Origin: Acidimicrobiia bacterium
GTDB taxonomy: Bacteria; Actinomycetota; Acidimicrobiia; Spongiisociales; UBA5794
Length of the DNA: 52,514 nt
Direction: 5' to 3'
Assembly: GCA_030066755.1 (NCBI GenBank)
Contig: JASJAX010000009.1
Location: 1-52,514 of the forward strand
Shown: piece by piece, positions 1 to 8,485 of the stretch
Position numbering within the stretch: the stretch's first letter is position 1
Layout of the letters: the number at the start of each line of letters is the position of its first letter
The notes under the pieces: model-generated
What the model was told of the DNA's origin: nothing
What the model saw: only the letters and a program-made list of their open reading frames with translations
Database searches by the model: none
Program-made: the position numbers and the translations under genes

Positions 1-46
1 GACTGGCTTCGCCAGTCCGTTGGAGTTCAGGCTTCGCCTGAACTCC
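1..46. terminator. Paired perfect hairpins at window start
   Basis: Two perfect inverted repeats lie side by side: GACTGGC-ttc-GCCAGTC (1-17) and an 11-bp stem GGAGTTCAGGC-ttc-GCCTGAACTCC (22-46). The same paired design is found after the molybdoenzyme gene at 20164-20211. They probably form the terminator of a gene left of the window; there is no U-run, so this is inferred. Confidence 0.4.
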
Positions 47-158
47 ACGCGCGCCTCCCGTGGGTGTCCGACAAACCCAGCGACGCGAACTCGAGGCTTT
101 CGGCAGCGTCCCGGTGCGATACGTTTGGGAGAGCATCAGCGCGGGGAAGGGGACCTAA

Positions 159-1301
159 ATGCGCAGACTGATGACCACCCTCGTCGCGGCGGCACTCGTC
201 GTCGGTGTACTCGCACCGAGTGTCGGCGCCGTCGGCTACCCGTGGCATCGACCGATGACCGTGGACAGCATCGAATTCATCGGGGAGGTGACGTTCGACA
301 CGGGCTTCGAATACCGCGGCGTCGAAGTAGGCGGCCTGTCGGCGATCACGTACGACGCCAATGCCGACATCTACTACTCGCTCTCGGATGACCGGAGCCA
401 GTTCGCTCCATCGCGGTTCCACACCCTCACGATCGACGTTGGCGACGGGTCGCTCGACCCGGGTGACGTCACGTTCATCGGAGAAACCACACTTCTCGGC
501 AACGATGGACGGCCATACGCCGAGCTCGCCACGGATCCCGAGGGCATGGTGCTGAACCCACGGGACTACACCCTGTACCTCGCATCCGAGGGTGATGCGG
601 TGGCTCTGGTCGACCCGTTCGTCAACCAGTACACGCTCGGCGGCACGCTCATCGATGAGCTCCGCATTCGCAACAAGTACCTTCCGGTGGCCGACGGGAC
701 GTTCGGAATCCGGCAGAACCTCGCATTCGAGTCGCTGGCGATCACCCCGAACGGCAGGAAGCTGATCACTGCGACGGAAGGTGCCTTGGCTCAGGACGGT
801 CCTGCGGCGAGCCTGACCGAGGGCAGCTATGTCCGTGTCATGGTCTTCAAGCTGCCGTCGGAGCGTCCAGCCGGCGAATGGGTCTACCCGGTCGATCCTG
901 TAGTCGATGAGCCAATCCCGGAGGGCTCGTTCATCGTGAACGGCCTCGTCGAGCTCCTGCCGATCGACAACCGAGGCACGATGCTCGCGCTCGAGCGGTC
1001 CTTCTCCGTGGGAGTGCCCGGCAATGACATCCGGCTCTACGAGACGAGCATCCGCGGCGTGAAGGACGTGACGGCGCTCCAGGCCCTCGACGGCGCAACG
1101 TTCGACGTCATGAAGAAGGAGCTCGTTCTCGACCTCGATGATCTCGGGCTGCTGCTCGACAACGTCGAGGGCATGGTGTTCGGCCCGATGCTGCCCGACG
1201 GCAGACAGAGCCTGATCATGGTGTCGGACAACAACTTCAACCCGAACGGCCAATTCACCCAGTTCCTCGCCTTCGCCGTAGAGCTGGCAAAGACCAAATA
1301 G
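159..1301 (+). CDS. Secreted phytase-like esterase domain protein
   Basis: This 380-residue protein starts with a signal peptide (MRRLMTT, then an Ala/Val-rich core ending near VGAVG), so it is exported. The rest matches the pattern of the phytase-like family (Pfam Phytase-like, often named 'esterase-like activity of phytase'): GGLSAITYD near the start, YSLSDDRS, DPEGMVL, FESLAITP and the closing VEGMVFGP and SDNNF. These motifs belong to a beta-propeller fold. The substrate is unknown; the family name does not prove phytate hydrolysis. The start is supported by an AAGGGGA ribosome site just upstream. It stands alone before a hairpin-rich gap. Confidence 0.8.
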   Translation: MRRLMTTLVAAALVVGVLAPSVGAVGYPWHRPMTVDSIEFIGEVTFDTGFEYRGVEVGGLSAITYDANADIYYSLSDDRSQFAPSRFHTLTIDVGDGSLDPGDVTFIGETTLLGNDGRPYAELATDPEGMVLNPRDYTLYLASEGDAVALVDPFVNQYTLGGTLIDELRIRNKYLPVADGTFGIRQNLAFESLAITPNGRKLITATEGALAQDGPAASLTEGSYVRVMVFKLPSERPAGEWVYPVDPVVDEPIPEGSFIVNGLVELLPIDNRGTMLALERSFSVGVPGNDIRLYETSIRGVKDVTALQALDGATFDVMKKELVLDLDDLGLLLDNVEGMVFGPMLPDGRQSLIMVSDNNFNPNGQFTQFLAFAVELAKTK

Positions 1302-1302
1302 T

Positions 1303-1509
1303 CGTCAGCGATCAGTCATCAGTAGTCAGATCGCAATGACCCGGAGGGGCGGCCTTTGTGCCGCCCCAACCCGGGATCGCAGCGACATGTGCGGTGCGAT
1401 CCCGCAATGAGCGCGGCCGAGAGGCCGCACGGTTACGAGCCGAGCAGAGCGAGGCGAGCACTCGACCCGAGCCTGCTCGGGTCGAAACCGACTGGCTACT
1501 CTCGCGCCT
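1303..1509. other. Hairpin-rich gap before metY
   Basis: This gap holds a short heptamer-like run (cagtcatcagtagtcag), a GGGGCGGC-ctttgt-GCCGCCCC hairpin (about 1343-1364), an 8-bp GGGATCGC/GCGATCCC inverted repeat, GCGGCC-gaga-GGCCGC and a 10-bp stem TCGACCCGAG-cctg-CTCGGGTCGA. The first strong hairpin probably ends the phytase-like transcript. I looked for a SAM or SAH riboswitch ahead of the sulfur gene and found no recognisable core. Confidence 0.4.
1497..1502 (+). promoter_or_regulatory. Leaderless -10 box TACTCT
   Basis: TACTCT ends 7 nt before the ATG at 1510 and no ribosome site is present, as expected for a leaderless transcript beginning at the start codon. Confidence 0.45.
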
Positions 1510-2805
1510 ATGCCCCAGCCCGAGCTTCCTGACTTCGAAACGCTGAGCCTGCACGGTGGGCATCGGCCCGATTCGGACTTTGGGGCGAGGGCGGTGCCGA
1601 TCTACCAGACGACGTCGTACGTGTTCGAGGACGTCGACCACGCGGCCGGCCTGTTCAATCTCGAGCGGCAGGGCCACATCTACTCGCGTATCTCGAACCC
1701 AACCGTGTCGGTCTTGGAGGAACGTGTTGCGGCCCTCGAAGGCGGAGTCGGGTCCGTCGCAACGGCGAGCGGCCAGGCGGCCCTGTGGCTGGCGATCTCG
1801 ACCATTGCCGCAGGCGGCGACCACATCGTGTGCTCGCGCAACGTGTACGGGGGAACGAACAACCTGCTCACGCAGACCCTGCCCCGCTTCGGGATCACCA
1901 CCACCCTGGTCGATCCCCGGGATCCCGACGCGTTCGCCGCAGCGATCCGGCCCGAGACGAAGCTGGTCATCGGCGAAAGTTTGGGGAACCCTGGCCTCGA
2001 GATCATGGACCTCGATCGGGTCGCGGCGATCGCTCACGACGCCGGCGTCGCCGTGCTCGTGGACAACACGTTCGCCACGCCGTACCTCTTCCGGCCGTTC
2101 GATCACGGCGCCGATCTCGTCTACCACTCGGCCACGAAGTTCCTCGGCGGTCACGGGGTCGCAGTCGGCGGAGTGCTCGTCGACGGCGGGACGTTCGACT
2201 GGGAAGCCTCGGATCGTTATCCGACGATGACCGAGCCGTACGAGAGCTACCACGGGTTGCGGTTCGCCGAGGAGTTCGGCGTGGCGGCATTCATCACCCG
2301 GGCCCGCGTCGAGGGTCTGCGCGACTTCGGAGCATCGATGAGCCCGTCCAACGCTTTCTACCTGCTGCAGGGCATCGAGACGCTGCCCGTACGGATGGAG
2401 CGCCACGTCGCCAACGCTCGGAAGGTGGCCGAGTTCCTGGACCAGGCCGACGAGGTGGCCTGGGTGCGCTGGCCTGAACTCCCCTCTCACCCCGACCACG
2501 ACCTCGCCCGTCGACTCTTCCCCAAGGGGCCCGGCGCCATCTTCAGTTTCGGGATCAAGGGCGGTCGTGAGGCAGGCCGCCGCTTCATCGAACGGCTCGA
2601 AGTCTTCTCCCACCTCGCCAACGTCGGCGACGCCAAGTCCCTGGTGATTCACCCGGCGTCGACGACGCACGCGACGATGACCACCGATCAGCTCGATGCG
2701 GCCGGGATCGGCGAGGATCTCGTCCGGCTGTCGATCGGGCTCGAGTCGATCGACGATCTGATCCGCGACCTGAACCGCGCGCTGCGCGCCTCGCAGCGGA
2801 ATTGA
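1510..2805 (+). CDS. metY: O-acetylhomoserine sulfhydrylase-like Cys/Met PLP enzyme
   Basis: This 431-residue protein belongs to the Cys/Met metabolism PLP family (fold type I). Visible marks are QTTSYVFEDVDHAAGLF, YSRISNPT, the cofactor-facing GQAA, DNTFATPYL and the PLP lysine in YHSATKFLGGHG. The long C-terminal part with HPASTTHA and LSIGLE is typical of O-acetylhomoserine sulfhydrylases (about 430 residues) rather than the shorter cystathionine synthases. It would make homocysteine from O-acetylhomoserine and sulfide in the cytosol. It has a leaderless-type start. The next gene begins 1 nt after its stop codon, so the two are probably co-transcribed. Cystathionine gamma-synthase activity cannot be excluded. 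Confidence 0.85.
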   Translation: MPQPELPDFETLSLHGGHRPDSDFGARAVPIYQTTSYVFEDVDHAAGLFNLERQGHIYSRISNPTVSVLEERVAALEGGVGSVATASGQAALWLAISTIAAGGDHIVCSRNVYGGTNNLLTQTLPRFGITTTLVDPRDPDAFAAAIRPETKLVIGESLGNPGLEIMDLDRVAAIAHDAGVAVLVDNTFATPYLFRPFDHGADLVYHSATKFLGGHGVAVGGVLVDGGTFDWEASDRYPTMTEPYESYHGLRFAEEFGVAAFITRARVEGLRDFGASMSPSNAFYLLQGIETLPVRMERHVANARKVAEFLDQADEVAWVRWPELPSHPDHDLARRLFPKGPGAIFSFGIKGGREAGRRFIERLEVFSHLANVGDAKSLVIHPASTTHATMTTDQLDAAGIGEDLVRLSIGLESIDDLIRDLNRALRASQRN

Positions 2806-2806
2806 T

Positions 2807-3601
2807 ATGCGGTTCGAGGTCAACGGCAAGACCGTCAACGCCACCACCGGCGGCGCGCCGCTCGATCCGGCGAAGCCCCTGGTGGTGTTCGTGCACGGGG
2901 CCGGCGGTGATCGCACCATGTGGTCAATGCAGACGCGCTACTTCGCCCATCACGGCTGGTCCGTGCTCGCAGTCGACCTGCCCGGCCACGGGAAGTCCGC
3001 AGGACCGGCTCCCGACAGTGTCGGCGGCCACGCCGACTGGCTGGCTGCAACGATCAACTCCGCGGGGTTCGACCGAGCGGCGCTGGTCGGACACTCACTC
3101 GGAACGTATATCGCCTTCGAAATGGCGGCCGAGAGCCCAGCGATGGTGACCAGAGTCGTCGCCCTCGGTACGGCTGCGACGATGCCGGTCCACCCTGCGC
3201 TGCTATCGGCAGCCAAGGCAGATGAGCAGCTGGCAGTCGATCTCATCACCACGTGGTCGTTCACCAAACGATCCCAACTCGGCGGGCATCCCACCCCCGG
3301 TACGTGGATCACCGGCCGCAACGCGCGGGTCAGCGAACGCACGCTCGACGGCACCCTCGGCATCGACCTCACCGCAGCCGATGCGCACGATCGAGCCGTC
3401 GCCACGGTGCAGCGCCTCGCCTGTCCTGTGCTGTATGTGCTCGGCGATCGGGACTTGATGACCCCGCAACGCAACGCCCAGGCGCTCATCGAGGCGACAC
3501 CCGACGCCACTGTTTCCACGCTCCCCGGAGCCGGACACATGATGTTGTGGGAGCAACCCGACGCAGTGATCGACACGATCGCCGCCTTCCTCACGCCGTG
3601 A
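2807..3601 (+). CDS. Alpha/beta hydrolase
   Basis: This is a 264-residue alpha/beta-hydrolase fold protein. The oxyanion region is FVHGAGGDRTMW, the nucleophile elbow is GHSLGT (Ser near residue 97), the acid residue is in VLGDRDLMTP and the catalytic His is in PGAGHMMLWEQP. The full triad is therefore present. The substrate cannot be read from the sequence. It starts 1 nt after metY and its stop codon overlaps the GTG of the next gene, so it sits in a compact operon. No export signal is visible. Confidence 0.85.
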   Translation: MRFEVNGKTVNATTGGAPLDPAKPLVVFVHGAGGDRTMWSMQTRYFAHHGWSVLAVDLPGHGKSAGPAPDSVGGHADWLAATINSAGFDRAALVGHSLGTYIAFEMAAESPAMVTRVVALGTAATMPVHPALLSAAKADEQLAVDLITTWSFTKRSQLGGHPTPGTWITGRNARVSERTLDGTLGIDLTAADAHDRAVATVQRLACPVLYVLGDRDLMTPQRNAQALIEATPDATVSTLPGAGHMMLWEQPDAVIDTIAAFLTP

Positions 3602-4614
3602 ACATCCGCCGGATTCGCGTCGAAGATTCCAAGGAATTCCGCGAGCTTCGGCTGAGGGCGCTCGCCGCCGATCCCGATGCGTTCGCGTCGTCCTACGAGA
3701 GCGAAGCGAGCCGTCCGATGGACACATGGGAGACCTGGGCTGCGTTGAGTTCAGATGGGCCCGACCAAACGATGTACCTCGCTGAGGTCGACGGCGAGTT
3801 GGTTGCGCTCGCCGGTGCGTTCCGGTTGGAAGACAACCCGCGGCGGATGCACCTCATCTCGATGTGGGTGGATCCGGCGCACCGGCGCTCCGGCATCGGA
3901 CGTGCCCTCACGAACACGGTGGTGGCCTGGGCGCGCCAATCCGATGCCGACGACGTCATGCTCTGGGTCGTCGACGACAACGACGGTGCGCGCCGTCTAT
4001 ACGAGGACGCCGGCTTCGTCGCCACCGGCAATTCGATGCCGCTCCCCTCGAACCCCGGCCTGATCGAACACGAGCTGGTGCAGTCGCTCAACCAACACCT
4101 CCGCATGCCGGACGGGTATGTCGACCTCGAGCCGTTGAAGGCCGGTGAGCGACGTGCGTTCATCGAATGGATCGTGGCGGACCGCACCGCACGCGCCATG
4201 GATGCGGAAGGACGGTCGTTGGTCGATGCGTCGCAAAGGGTGCGATCCAGAGTCAGCGAGCTGATCGACGCTCCGCCCGGCACCTCTCACCACTTCTTCG
4301 CCCTGACCGCCGGCATGGATCGCGAGACCCGCGGCTGGATGTGGATGATCGATCGGCGCCGCGATGGAGCGCGAATCATGAGGATCGAGGAGATCGTCGT
4401 CTTCGAAGACTTCCGCGGCGTCGGACTCGCTGCGGCGGCCGTCGACGCCGCGATCCTTCACACCGAATCGGTCGGGATCACAACGATCGAAGCCTCCGTC
4501 CCGATCGCCAACTCGACTGCGAGGCGCATCGCCGAGAGCTGCGGGTTCGTGGAGATCGAACGGTCCGAGTCAGAAGTCTCTGTCCAACTGGATGTCATCG
4601 CAGGAGCGCATTGA
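3598..4614 (+). CDS. Tandem double-GNAT acetyltransferase
   Basis: The ORF track starts at 3253, inside the hydrolase. The better start is the GTG at 3598, giving 338 residues beginning VNIRRIRVEDS, a normal GNAT N-terminus, and overlapping the hydrolase stop codon (GTGA). Two GNAT domains follow. The first (about 1-155) carries the acetyl-CoA loop HRRSGIG and the LYEDAGF motif. The second (about 165-335) has FRGVGLA and ESCGF. Double GNATs acetylate amines on small molecules or proteins; the substrate is unknown. The next gene begins around the end of this one, consistent with translational coupling. Confidence 0.8.
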   Translation: MNIRRIRVEDSKEFRELRLRALAADPDAFASSYESEASRPMDTWETWAALSSDGPDQTMYLAEVDGELVALAGAFRLEDNPRRMHLISMWVDPAHRRSGIGRALTNTVVAWARQSDADDVMLWVVDDNDGARRLYEDAGFVATGNSMPLPSNPGLIEHELVQSLNQHLRMPDGYVDLEPLKAGERRAFIEWIVADRTARAMDAEGRSLVDASQRVRSRVSELIDAPPGTSHHFFALTAGMDRETRGWMWMIDRRRDGARIMRIEEIVVFEDFRGVGLAAAAVDAAILHTESVGITTIEASVPIANSTARRIAESCGFVEIERSESEVSVQLDVIAGAH

Positions 4615-4618
4615 CCTC

Positions 4619-5518
4619 ATGGCACCGAGCACCCACGCTGCCCTCCCCGACCCGCGTAACGCCGACGTGCTCGTGTACGTCGACGGCGACTTCGTGCATC
4701 GCGCCGAGGCCGCAGTGTCGGTGTTCGACTCGGCGTTCCTCATCGGCGACGGGATCTGGGAAGGACTGCGGTACCACGACGGACGGTTCCTCCACCTCGA
4801 CCGTCATCTGGACCGGCTCTTCGCCACCGCCGATGCGGTCTACCTGGACATCGGCAAGACCAGTGAGGAACTCGCCGACATCTTGCAGGCAACAGTCGAC
4901 CGCAACGGGATGACGAGCGATGCCCACGTGCGGTTGATGGTCTCGCGCGGCACCAAACGGACCGCTCTGCAAGACCCGCGCTTGTCCATCCGACCAACGG
5001 TTGTGGTGATCGCCGAATGGAAGGTCGGTGACCCCGACCTCGCGGCAGCCGGACTCCGCCTCCACACGTCGCAGATACGCCGGCCGCCACCCACGAGCCT
5101 CGACCAGCGGTGGAACAGCCACTCGAAGCTGCATGAGGTGGTGGCGCTCTCGGAGGCGATCGTTGCCGGAGCCGACGAAGCCCTGATGCTGGACATCGAC
5201 GGGAACGTTGCGACGTGCAACTCGACGAACTTCTTCATCGTGCGCGGTGGTGCGCTGTGGACCTCGACCGGCGAGCACTGCCTGAACGGGATCACCCGGG
5301 CCACGGTCCTCGAGCTGGCCGAGGAGGCCGGGATCCCCGCGTACGAGCGCGCCTTCACGGTGGACGACGTGTACGCCGCCGACGAGGCCTTCGTGACGGG
5401 GACGTTTGGCGGACTCACTCCGGTCGCCGCGTTGGATGGGCGGACAATCGGCAGCGGTAGCGTGGGGCCGGTGACACAACGGCTGACGGCGGCTTACCGG
5501 GAGGCGTTGAGCCAATGA
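4619..5518 (+). CDS. Aminotransferase class IV, BCAT/DAAT-like
   Basis: This fold-type IV PLP enzyme of about 299 residues shows VYVDGDFV, DSAFLIGDGIWEGLR, the PLP lysine in NSHSKLHEVVALS, then DEALMLDIDGNVAT and GITRATVLELA, as in branched-chain or D-amino-acid aminotransferases. The track places the start at 4592. I prefer the ATG at 4619 (MAPSTH), just after the GNAT stop and with AGGAG upstream. Its last codons overlap the following sulfotransferase-like gene (ATGA). That pairing mirrors eukaryotic BCAT-like proteins in which a sulfotransferase-like domain is fused to this enzyme, so the two products probably act together. The substrate is unknown. Confidence 0.85.
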   Translation: MAPSTHAALPDPRNADVLVYVDGDFVHRAEAAVSVFDSAFLIGDGIWEGLRYHDGRFLHLDRHLDRLFATADAVYLDIGKTSEELADILQATVDRNGMTSDAHVRLMVSRGTKRTALQDPRLSIRPTVVVIAEWKVGDPDLAAAGLRLHTSQIRRPPPTSLDQRWNSHSKLHEVVALSEAIVAGADEALMLDIDGNVATCNSTNFFIVRGGALWTSTGEHCLNGITRATVLELAEEAGIPAYERAFTVDDVYAADEAFVTGTFGGLTPVAALDGRTIGSGSVGPVTQRLTAAYREALSQ

Positions 5519-6237
5519 CTCGCCTCATCAACATGTGGTCGGGACCACGCAACGTCTCGACGGCGATGATGTACAGCTGGCGGGAGCGCGCCGACACGTC
5601 GGTGTGGGATGAACCGATGTACGGGCATTACCTCGTCGTCACCGGCGTCGACCATCCCGGTCGCGACGAGATCCTTGCGCACGTGCTCACCGACGCCGAC
5701 GAGATCCTCGCCGAGATGGAGTTCGGGATCGTCCCGACCCCGATCCGGTTCTTCAAGAACATGGCGCACCACCTGATTGGCTTCGATCCAACAGTCGTCG
5801 ACCGCTTCGACAACTTCCTACTGACCCGAGATCCCCGCGACATGCTGCCGTCGCTCGCAAAGGGGCTCGGCCGAGCACCGGTGATGCGTGACACCGGGTT
5901 CGACGTCCAGGTCGACATCGTCGAGCGTGACTTGGCCCGTGGCCGCAGACCGATCGTCGTCGATTCGCGCACCTTGCTCGACAACCCGCAATCCGTGCTG
6001 ACGCGGCTGTGCGAGCGCCTCGAGATCCCGTGGGATCCGGCCATGCTCGCGTGGGACTCCGGCCCAAAGCCCGAGGACGGCATCTGGGGCCCCCACTGGT
6101 ACGACCGTCTCCACCAAACCACCGGCTTCGAACCGTACGCCCCCAAGACCGACCCGTTCCCAGAAGACCTCGAGGAGCTCTACGCAGCGTGCGCACCGCT
6201 GTATCGGCGGCTCACGGAGTACGCGATCGAGGGTTGA
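5515..6237 (+). CDS. Sulfotransferase-like P-loop protein
   Basis: The 240-residue protein begins MTRLINMWSGPRNVSTAMMYSW, a P-loop-like element resembling the PAPS-binding loop of sulfotransferases (the SGPRNVST segment). It continues with NFLLTRDPRDMLPSL, the usual RDP element near the second PAPS-binding site. The C-terminus matches the short sulfotransferase-like family found beside or fused to aminotransferase IV proteins. It overlaps the aminotransferase by 4 nt (ATGA), a strong sign of coupled translation. Actual sulfotransfer is unproven; the domain could bind another nucleotide. A GGCGGGG/CCCCGCC hairpin just after the stop is a likely terminator. Confidence 0.7.
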   Translation: MTRLINMWSGPRNVSTAMMYSWRERADTSVWDEPMYGHYLVVTGVDHPGRDEILAHVLTDADEILAEMEFGIVPTPIRFFKNMAHHLIGFDPTVVDRFDNFLLTRDPRDMLPSLAKGLGRAPVMRDTGFDVQVDIVERDLARGRRPIVVDSRTLLDNPQSVLTRLCERLEIPWDPAMLAWDSGPKPEDGIWGPHWYDRLHQTTGFEPYAPKTDPFPEDLEELYAACAPLYRRLTEYAIEG

Positions 6238-6238
6238 G

Positions 6239-6257
6239 GCGGGGCTCCGCCCCGCCG
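6239..6257 (+). terminator. GGCGGGG hairpin after sulfotransferase-like gene
   Basis: GGCGGGG-ctccg-CCCCGCC starts 1 nt after the stop codon. It is a strong stem without a U-run and probably ends the plus-strand operon from metY onward. Confidence 0.4.
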
Positions 6258-6340
6258 TCTCAGGTCTCAGGTCACAGGTCACAGGCCTTCACCTGCGTGC
6301 TCTGACGTGCGACTTGAGACTTGCGACCTGAGACTCGACC
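6257..6340. repeat. Heptamer tandem repeat array (degenerate)
   Basis: The run reads gtctcag-gtctcag-gtcacag-gtcacag followed by gacttgagacttgcgacctgagac. Units are 7 nt with single-base changes and belong to the same intergenic family as the arrays at 17.3, 20.4 and 41.4 kb. Confidence 0.7.
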
Positions 6341-6388
6341 TCAAGTCGCTGAGGTCGCCGGTCTGCCGCGTTCTGCCCCGCCACTCCC

Positions 6389-6961
6389 CTACTGCTCGGG
6401 GTAGCTGATCTTCCAGTGGTCGGCTTCGGCGACGAGGTATTCGCTGACGGCGCGGCACCGTTCGAGGGTCTCGCAGAACTTCTCCTCGCCCAACATGGCG
6501 TCGACGAGCGAGACCTGGATGTGACCGATGATCGACAACCGCACTTCGGGGCTGGTCGACAACACGCCGGTGGACTCGACCCCGGACACTTCGATCGGGA
6601 GCTCCGGCCCGCCGACGCCGGCGAGTTCGGTTGCGAGTACCACCAGGTCGGGCGGATCGGCGAGGGCCGGAAGCGCCCAATTGAATCGCATGGGGAGATC
6701 GAAGTCCCCGTCGGGGCGGACGTCGTCCTCACGGAGTTCGTCGAGCTTCTGCTCGAGTTCGAGCAGAACCCGGGGGTCGACCTCGAGCGCGAGGTTCAGA
6801 TCGAGCGGTCCGTCGCACGCTGAGTCGGGGTGGAGGTCGACCTCCCACGACTGGCGCAGCGAGTACGTCTCGATGAAGTGCCGTTCGTCGTGCACGTGGA
6901 ACCCGTGCTCCACGGCGTGGTCTTTGAGGTAGGTGATGAACCCGGCGATGTCGATGGTCAT
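6389..6961 (-). CDS. Hypothetical protein, acidic, 190 aa
   Basis: I do not recognise the family. The protein is soluble and acidic, with no signal peptide or membrane segment. It starts MTIDIAGFITYLKDHAVEHG (ATG at 6961) or three codons earlier at the GTG at 6970. Mid-protein it has LEVDPRVLLELEQKLDEL, and it ends in AEADHWKISYPEQ. The coherent codon bias supports real coding. The gene lies opposite to the operon on its left and converges with a heptamer array. Confidence 0.6.
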   Translation of the reverse strand: MTIDIAGFITYLKDHAVEHGFHVHDERHFIETYSLRQSWEVDLHPDSACDGPLDLNLALEVDPRVLLELEQKLDELREDDVRPDGDFDLPMRFNWALPALADPPDLVVLATELAGVGGPELPIEVSGVESTGVLSTSPEVRLSIIGHIQVSLVDAMLGEEKFCETLERCRAVSEYLVAEADHWKISYPEQ

Positions 6962-7046
6962 GACGGCCACGATGGTACCGACACCCGGGGACGAGAACTC
7001 CGGTGACTGATCGACTCGACTCGACTCGACTGCGGTGTTCGGTCGT

Positions 7047-7799
7047 TCAGCCGACGGTCACGGCTTCGAGGTCGAGCACGACGACATCGGCGCCACCTGC
7101 AGCAAGCTCGTCGACGTTGTCATCCCTTGCGACGCCGATCACCAAGCCGAACCCTCCGGCGCGACCAGCGGCCACGCCGGACAGCGCGTCCTCGACGACC
7201 ACCGCGGCGGCCGGCTCGGCACCCAACGCGTGCGTGGCTTCGACGAAGACGGCGGGATCCGGTTTCCCGGGCAAGCCTCGTTCTGCGGCGACGTTTCCAT
7301 CGATGATCACTTCGAACAGGTGCTGCACCCCGGCCGCCTCCAGAACCATCGACGCGTTCCGGCTCGACGTGATCAACCCGACCCGCACGTCCGCCGCGCG
7401 GAGGCTGGCAATGAACTCGAGTGTCGTTGTATACGGCTCGACGCCGACGTCTCGCACGTGCGCCCTGAAGTGAACGTTCTTGCGGTTGCCGAGCCCGCAG
7501 ACGGTCTCCTGATCGGGAGCGTCCGACGGATCGCCTTCCGGGAGGATGATGCCTCGTGAGGCGAGGAAGCTCCGCACGCCGTCGTACCTCGGTTTGCCAT
7601 CGACGTACTCCAAGTAGTCGGATCGATCGTCGAAGGGCGGCTCGTCTGGCCCTTTGGCTTCGGCGAGATACTCGTCGAACAAGCGCTTCCAGGCGCCACG
7701 ATGGGCAACGGTCGTCTTGGTGACCACTCCATCCATGTCGAACACCACTGCGTCGAACCGAGCTGGATCGATCACGACGGCAACCTCGTGGGCAGACAT
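7047..7799 (-). CDS. HAD hydrolase, beta-phosphoglucomutase-like
   Basis: The 310-residue track ORF begins too early. The ATG at 7799 (MSAHEVAVV) is preceded by GAGGAGGA and gives 250 residues. HAD motif I is FDMDGVVTKT, the cap domain is helical, motif II is GLITSSRN, motif III is the Lys in LPGKPDPAVF and motif IV is VVEDALSGVAAG. This is the beta-phosphoglucomutase/phosphatase subgroup, often acting on glucose-1-phosphate-type sugars or trehalose-derived phosphates. Whether it is a mutase or a phosphatase is not decided by the sequence. It is divergent from the 7948 gene. Confidence 0.85.
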   Translation of the reverse strand: MSAHEVAVVIDPARFDAVVFDMDGVVTKTTVAHRGAWKRLFDEYLAEAKGPDEPPFDDRSDYLEYVDGKPRYDGVRSFLASRGIILPEGDPSDAPDQETVCGLGNRKNVHFRAHVRDVGVEPYTTTLEFIASLRAADVRVGLITSSRNASMVLEAAGVQHLFEVIIDGNVAAERGLPGKPDPAVFVEATHALGAEPAAAVVVEDALSGVAAGRAGGFGLVIGVARDDNVDELAAGGADVVVLDLEAVTVG

Positions 7800-7947
7800 C
7801 TCGGGTCCTCCTCTCGCCTTCGATGGGCCCTTACTGCCAGCCTGAACCAACCGCTCGCAACACGCAAATACCGGCGGCTGCTTCACCAAAGGACTCTGGT
7901 CGTCACGTGCCGACCCAACCAAGCTGAGGGGCGAGGAGGTGAACGGC

Positions 7948-8433
7948 ATGCCCTTCGTCGCCGACCTGTCGTTCCACATCGTCGATCTGCCGTGCTACTG
8001 CGTGGCCACCGCTCGCGGATTCGGGCCGTCTCCCGAGATGGACGCCTGGACCACCTTGCTCGAGTGGGCCGAGCGCAACGGGCTCGATGCCGTCTCCGGC
8101 GGACACCGGTTCTTCGGCTTCAACGACCCGAGTCCGAGCGCCCAGGATGAGCCCTACGGCTACCAGCAGTGGATGACGATTCCGCCGAACGTCGAGGTGG
8201 ATCCCCATGAGGATGTCACGCTGTTCAAGTTCGGCGGCGGCCGCTACATCACCACACGCTGTGAGGGTCTGGCGACCATCACCGATCGGTGGCATGACCT
8301 GTACGCCTACGCCGAGGAAGCCCACCTCGGCCACGGTGAGGGCCCGGGTCTCGAGGAGCTGTTGACGCTCGGGGCGCAATCACCGGACGAGTACGTCTTC
8401 GACCTGTACCTCCCGATCCCGGCGGAGCCGTAA
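7948..8433 (+). CDS. GyrI-like small-molecule-binding domain protein
   Basis: This stand-alone protein of about 161 residues resembles the GyrI/AraC effector-binding fold: CYCVATARGFGPSPEMDAW at the start, a central FFGFNDPSP, YGYQQWMTIP, and a beta-strand FGGGRYITTRCEG. Such domains bind hydrophobic small molecules, either as part of multidrug regulators or alone. The ATG at 7948 follows GAGGAGGT at a 7-nt spacing and is better than the upstream GTG at 7939. No DNA-binding domain is attached. The ligand is unknown. Confidence 0.7.
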   Translation: MPFVADLSFHIVDLPCYCVATARGFGPSPEMDAWTTLLEWAERNGLDAVSGGHRFFGFNDPSPSAQDEPYGYQQWMTIPPNVEVDPHEDVTLFKFGGGRYITTRCEGLATITDRWHDLYAYAEEAHLGHGEGPGLEELLTLGAQSPDEYVFDLYLPIPAEP

Positions 8434-8485
8434 CGCCGTCCGATCGGCCCTGGTGTCGCTGAACCCAGCGGCGGACGCTGAGTGC

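Noticed and set aside
1303-1509. SAM/SAH riboswitch upstream of metY
   Set aside because: Only simple hairpins are present; no known riboswitch core could be matched, and the start looks leaderless.
7010-7035. GACTC pentamer run near 7015
   Set aside because: It is a short five-base run of about five units and does not follow the 7-nt rule of the other arrays.
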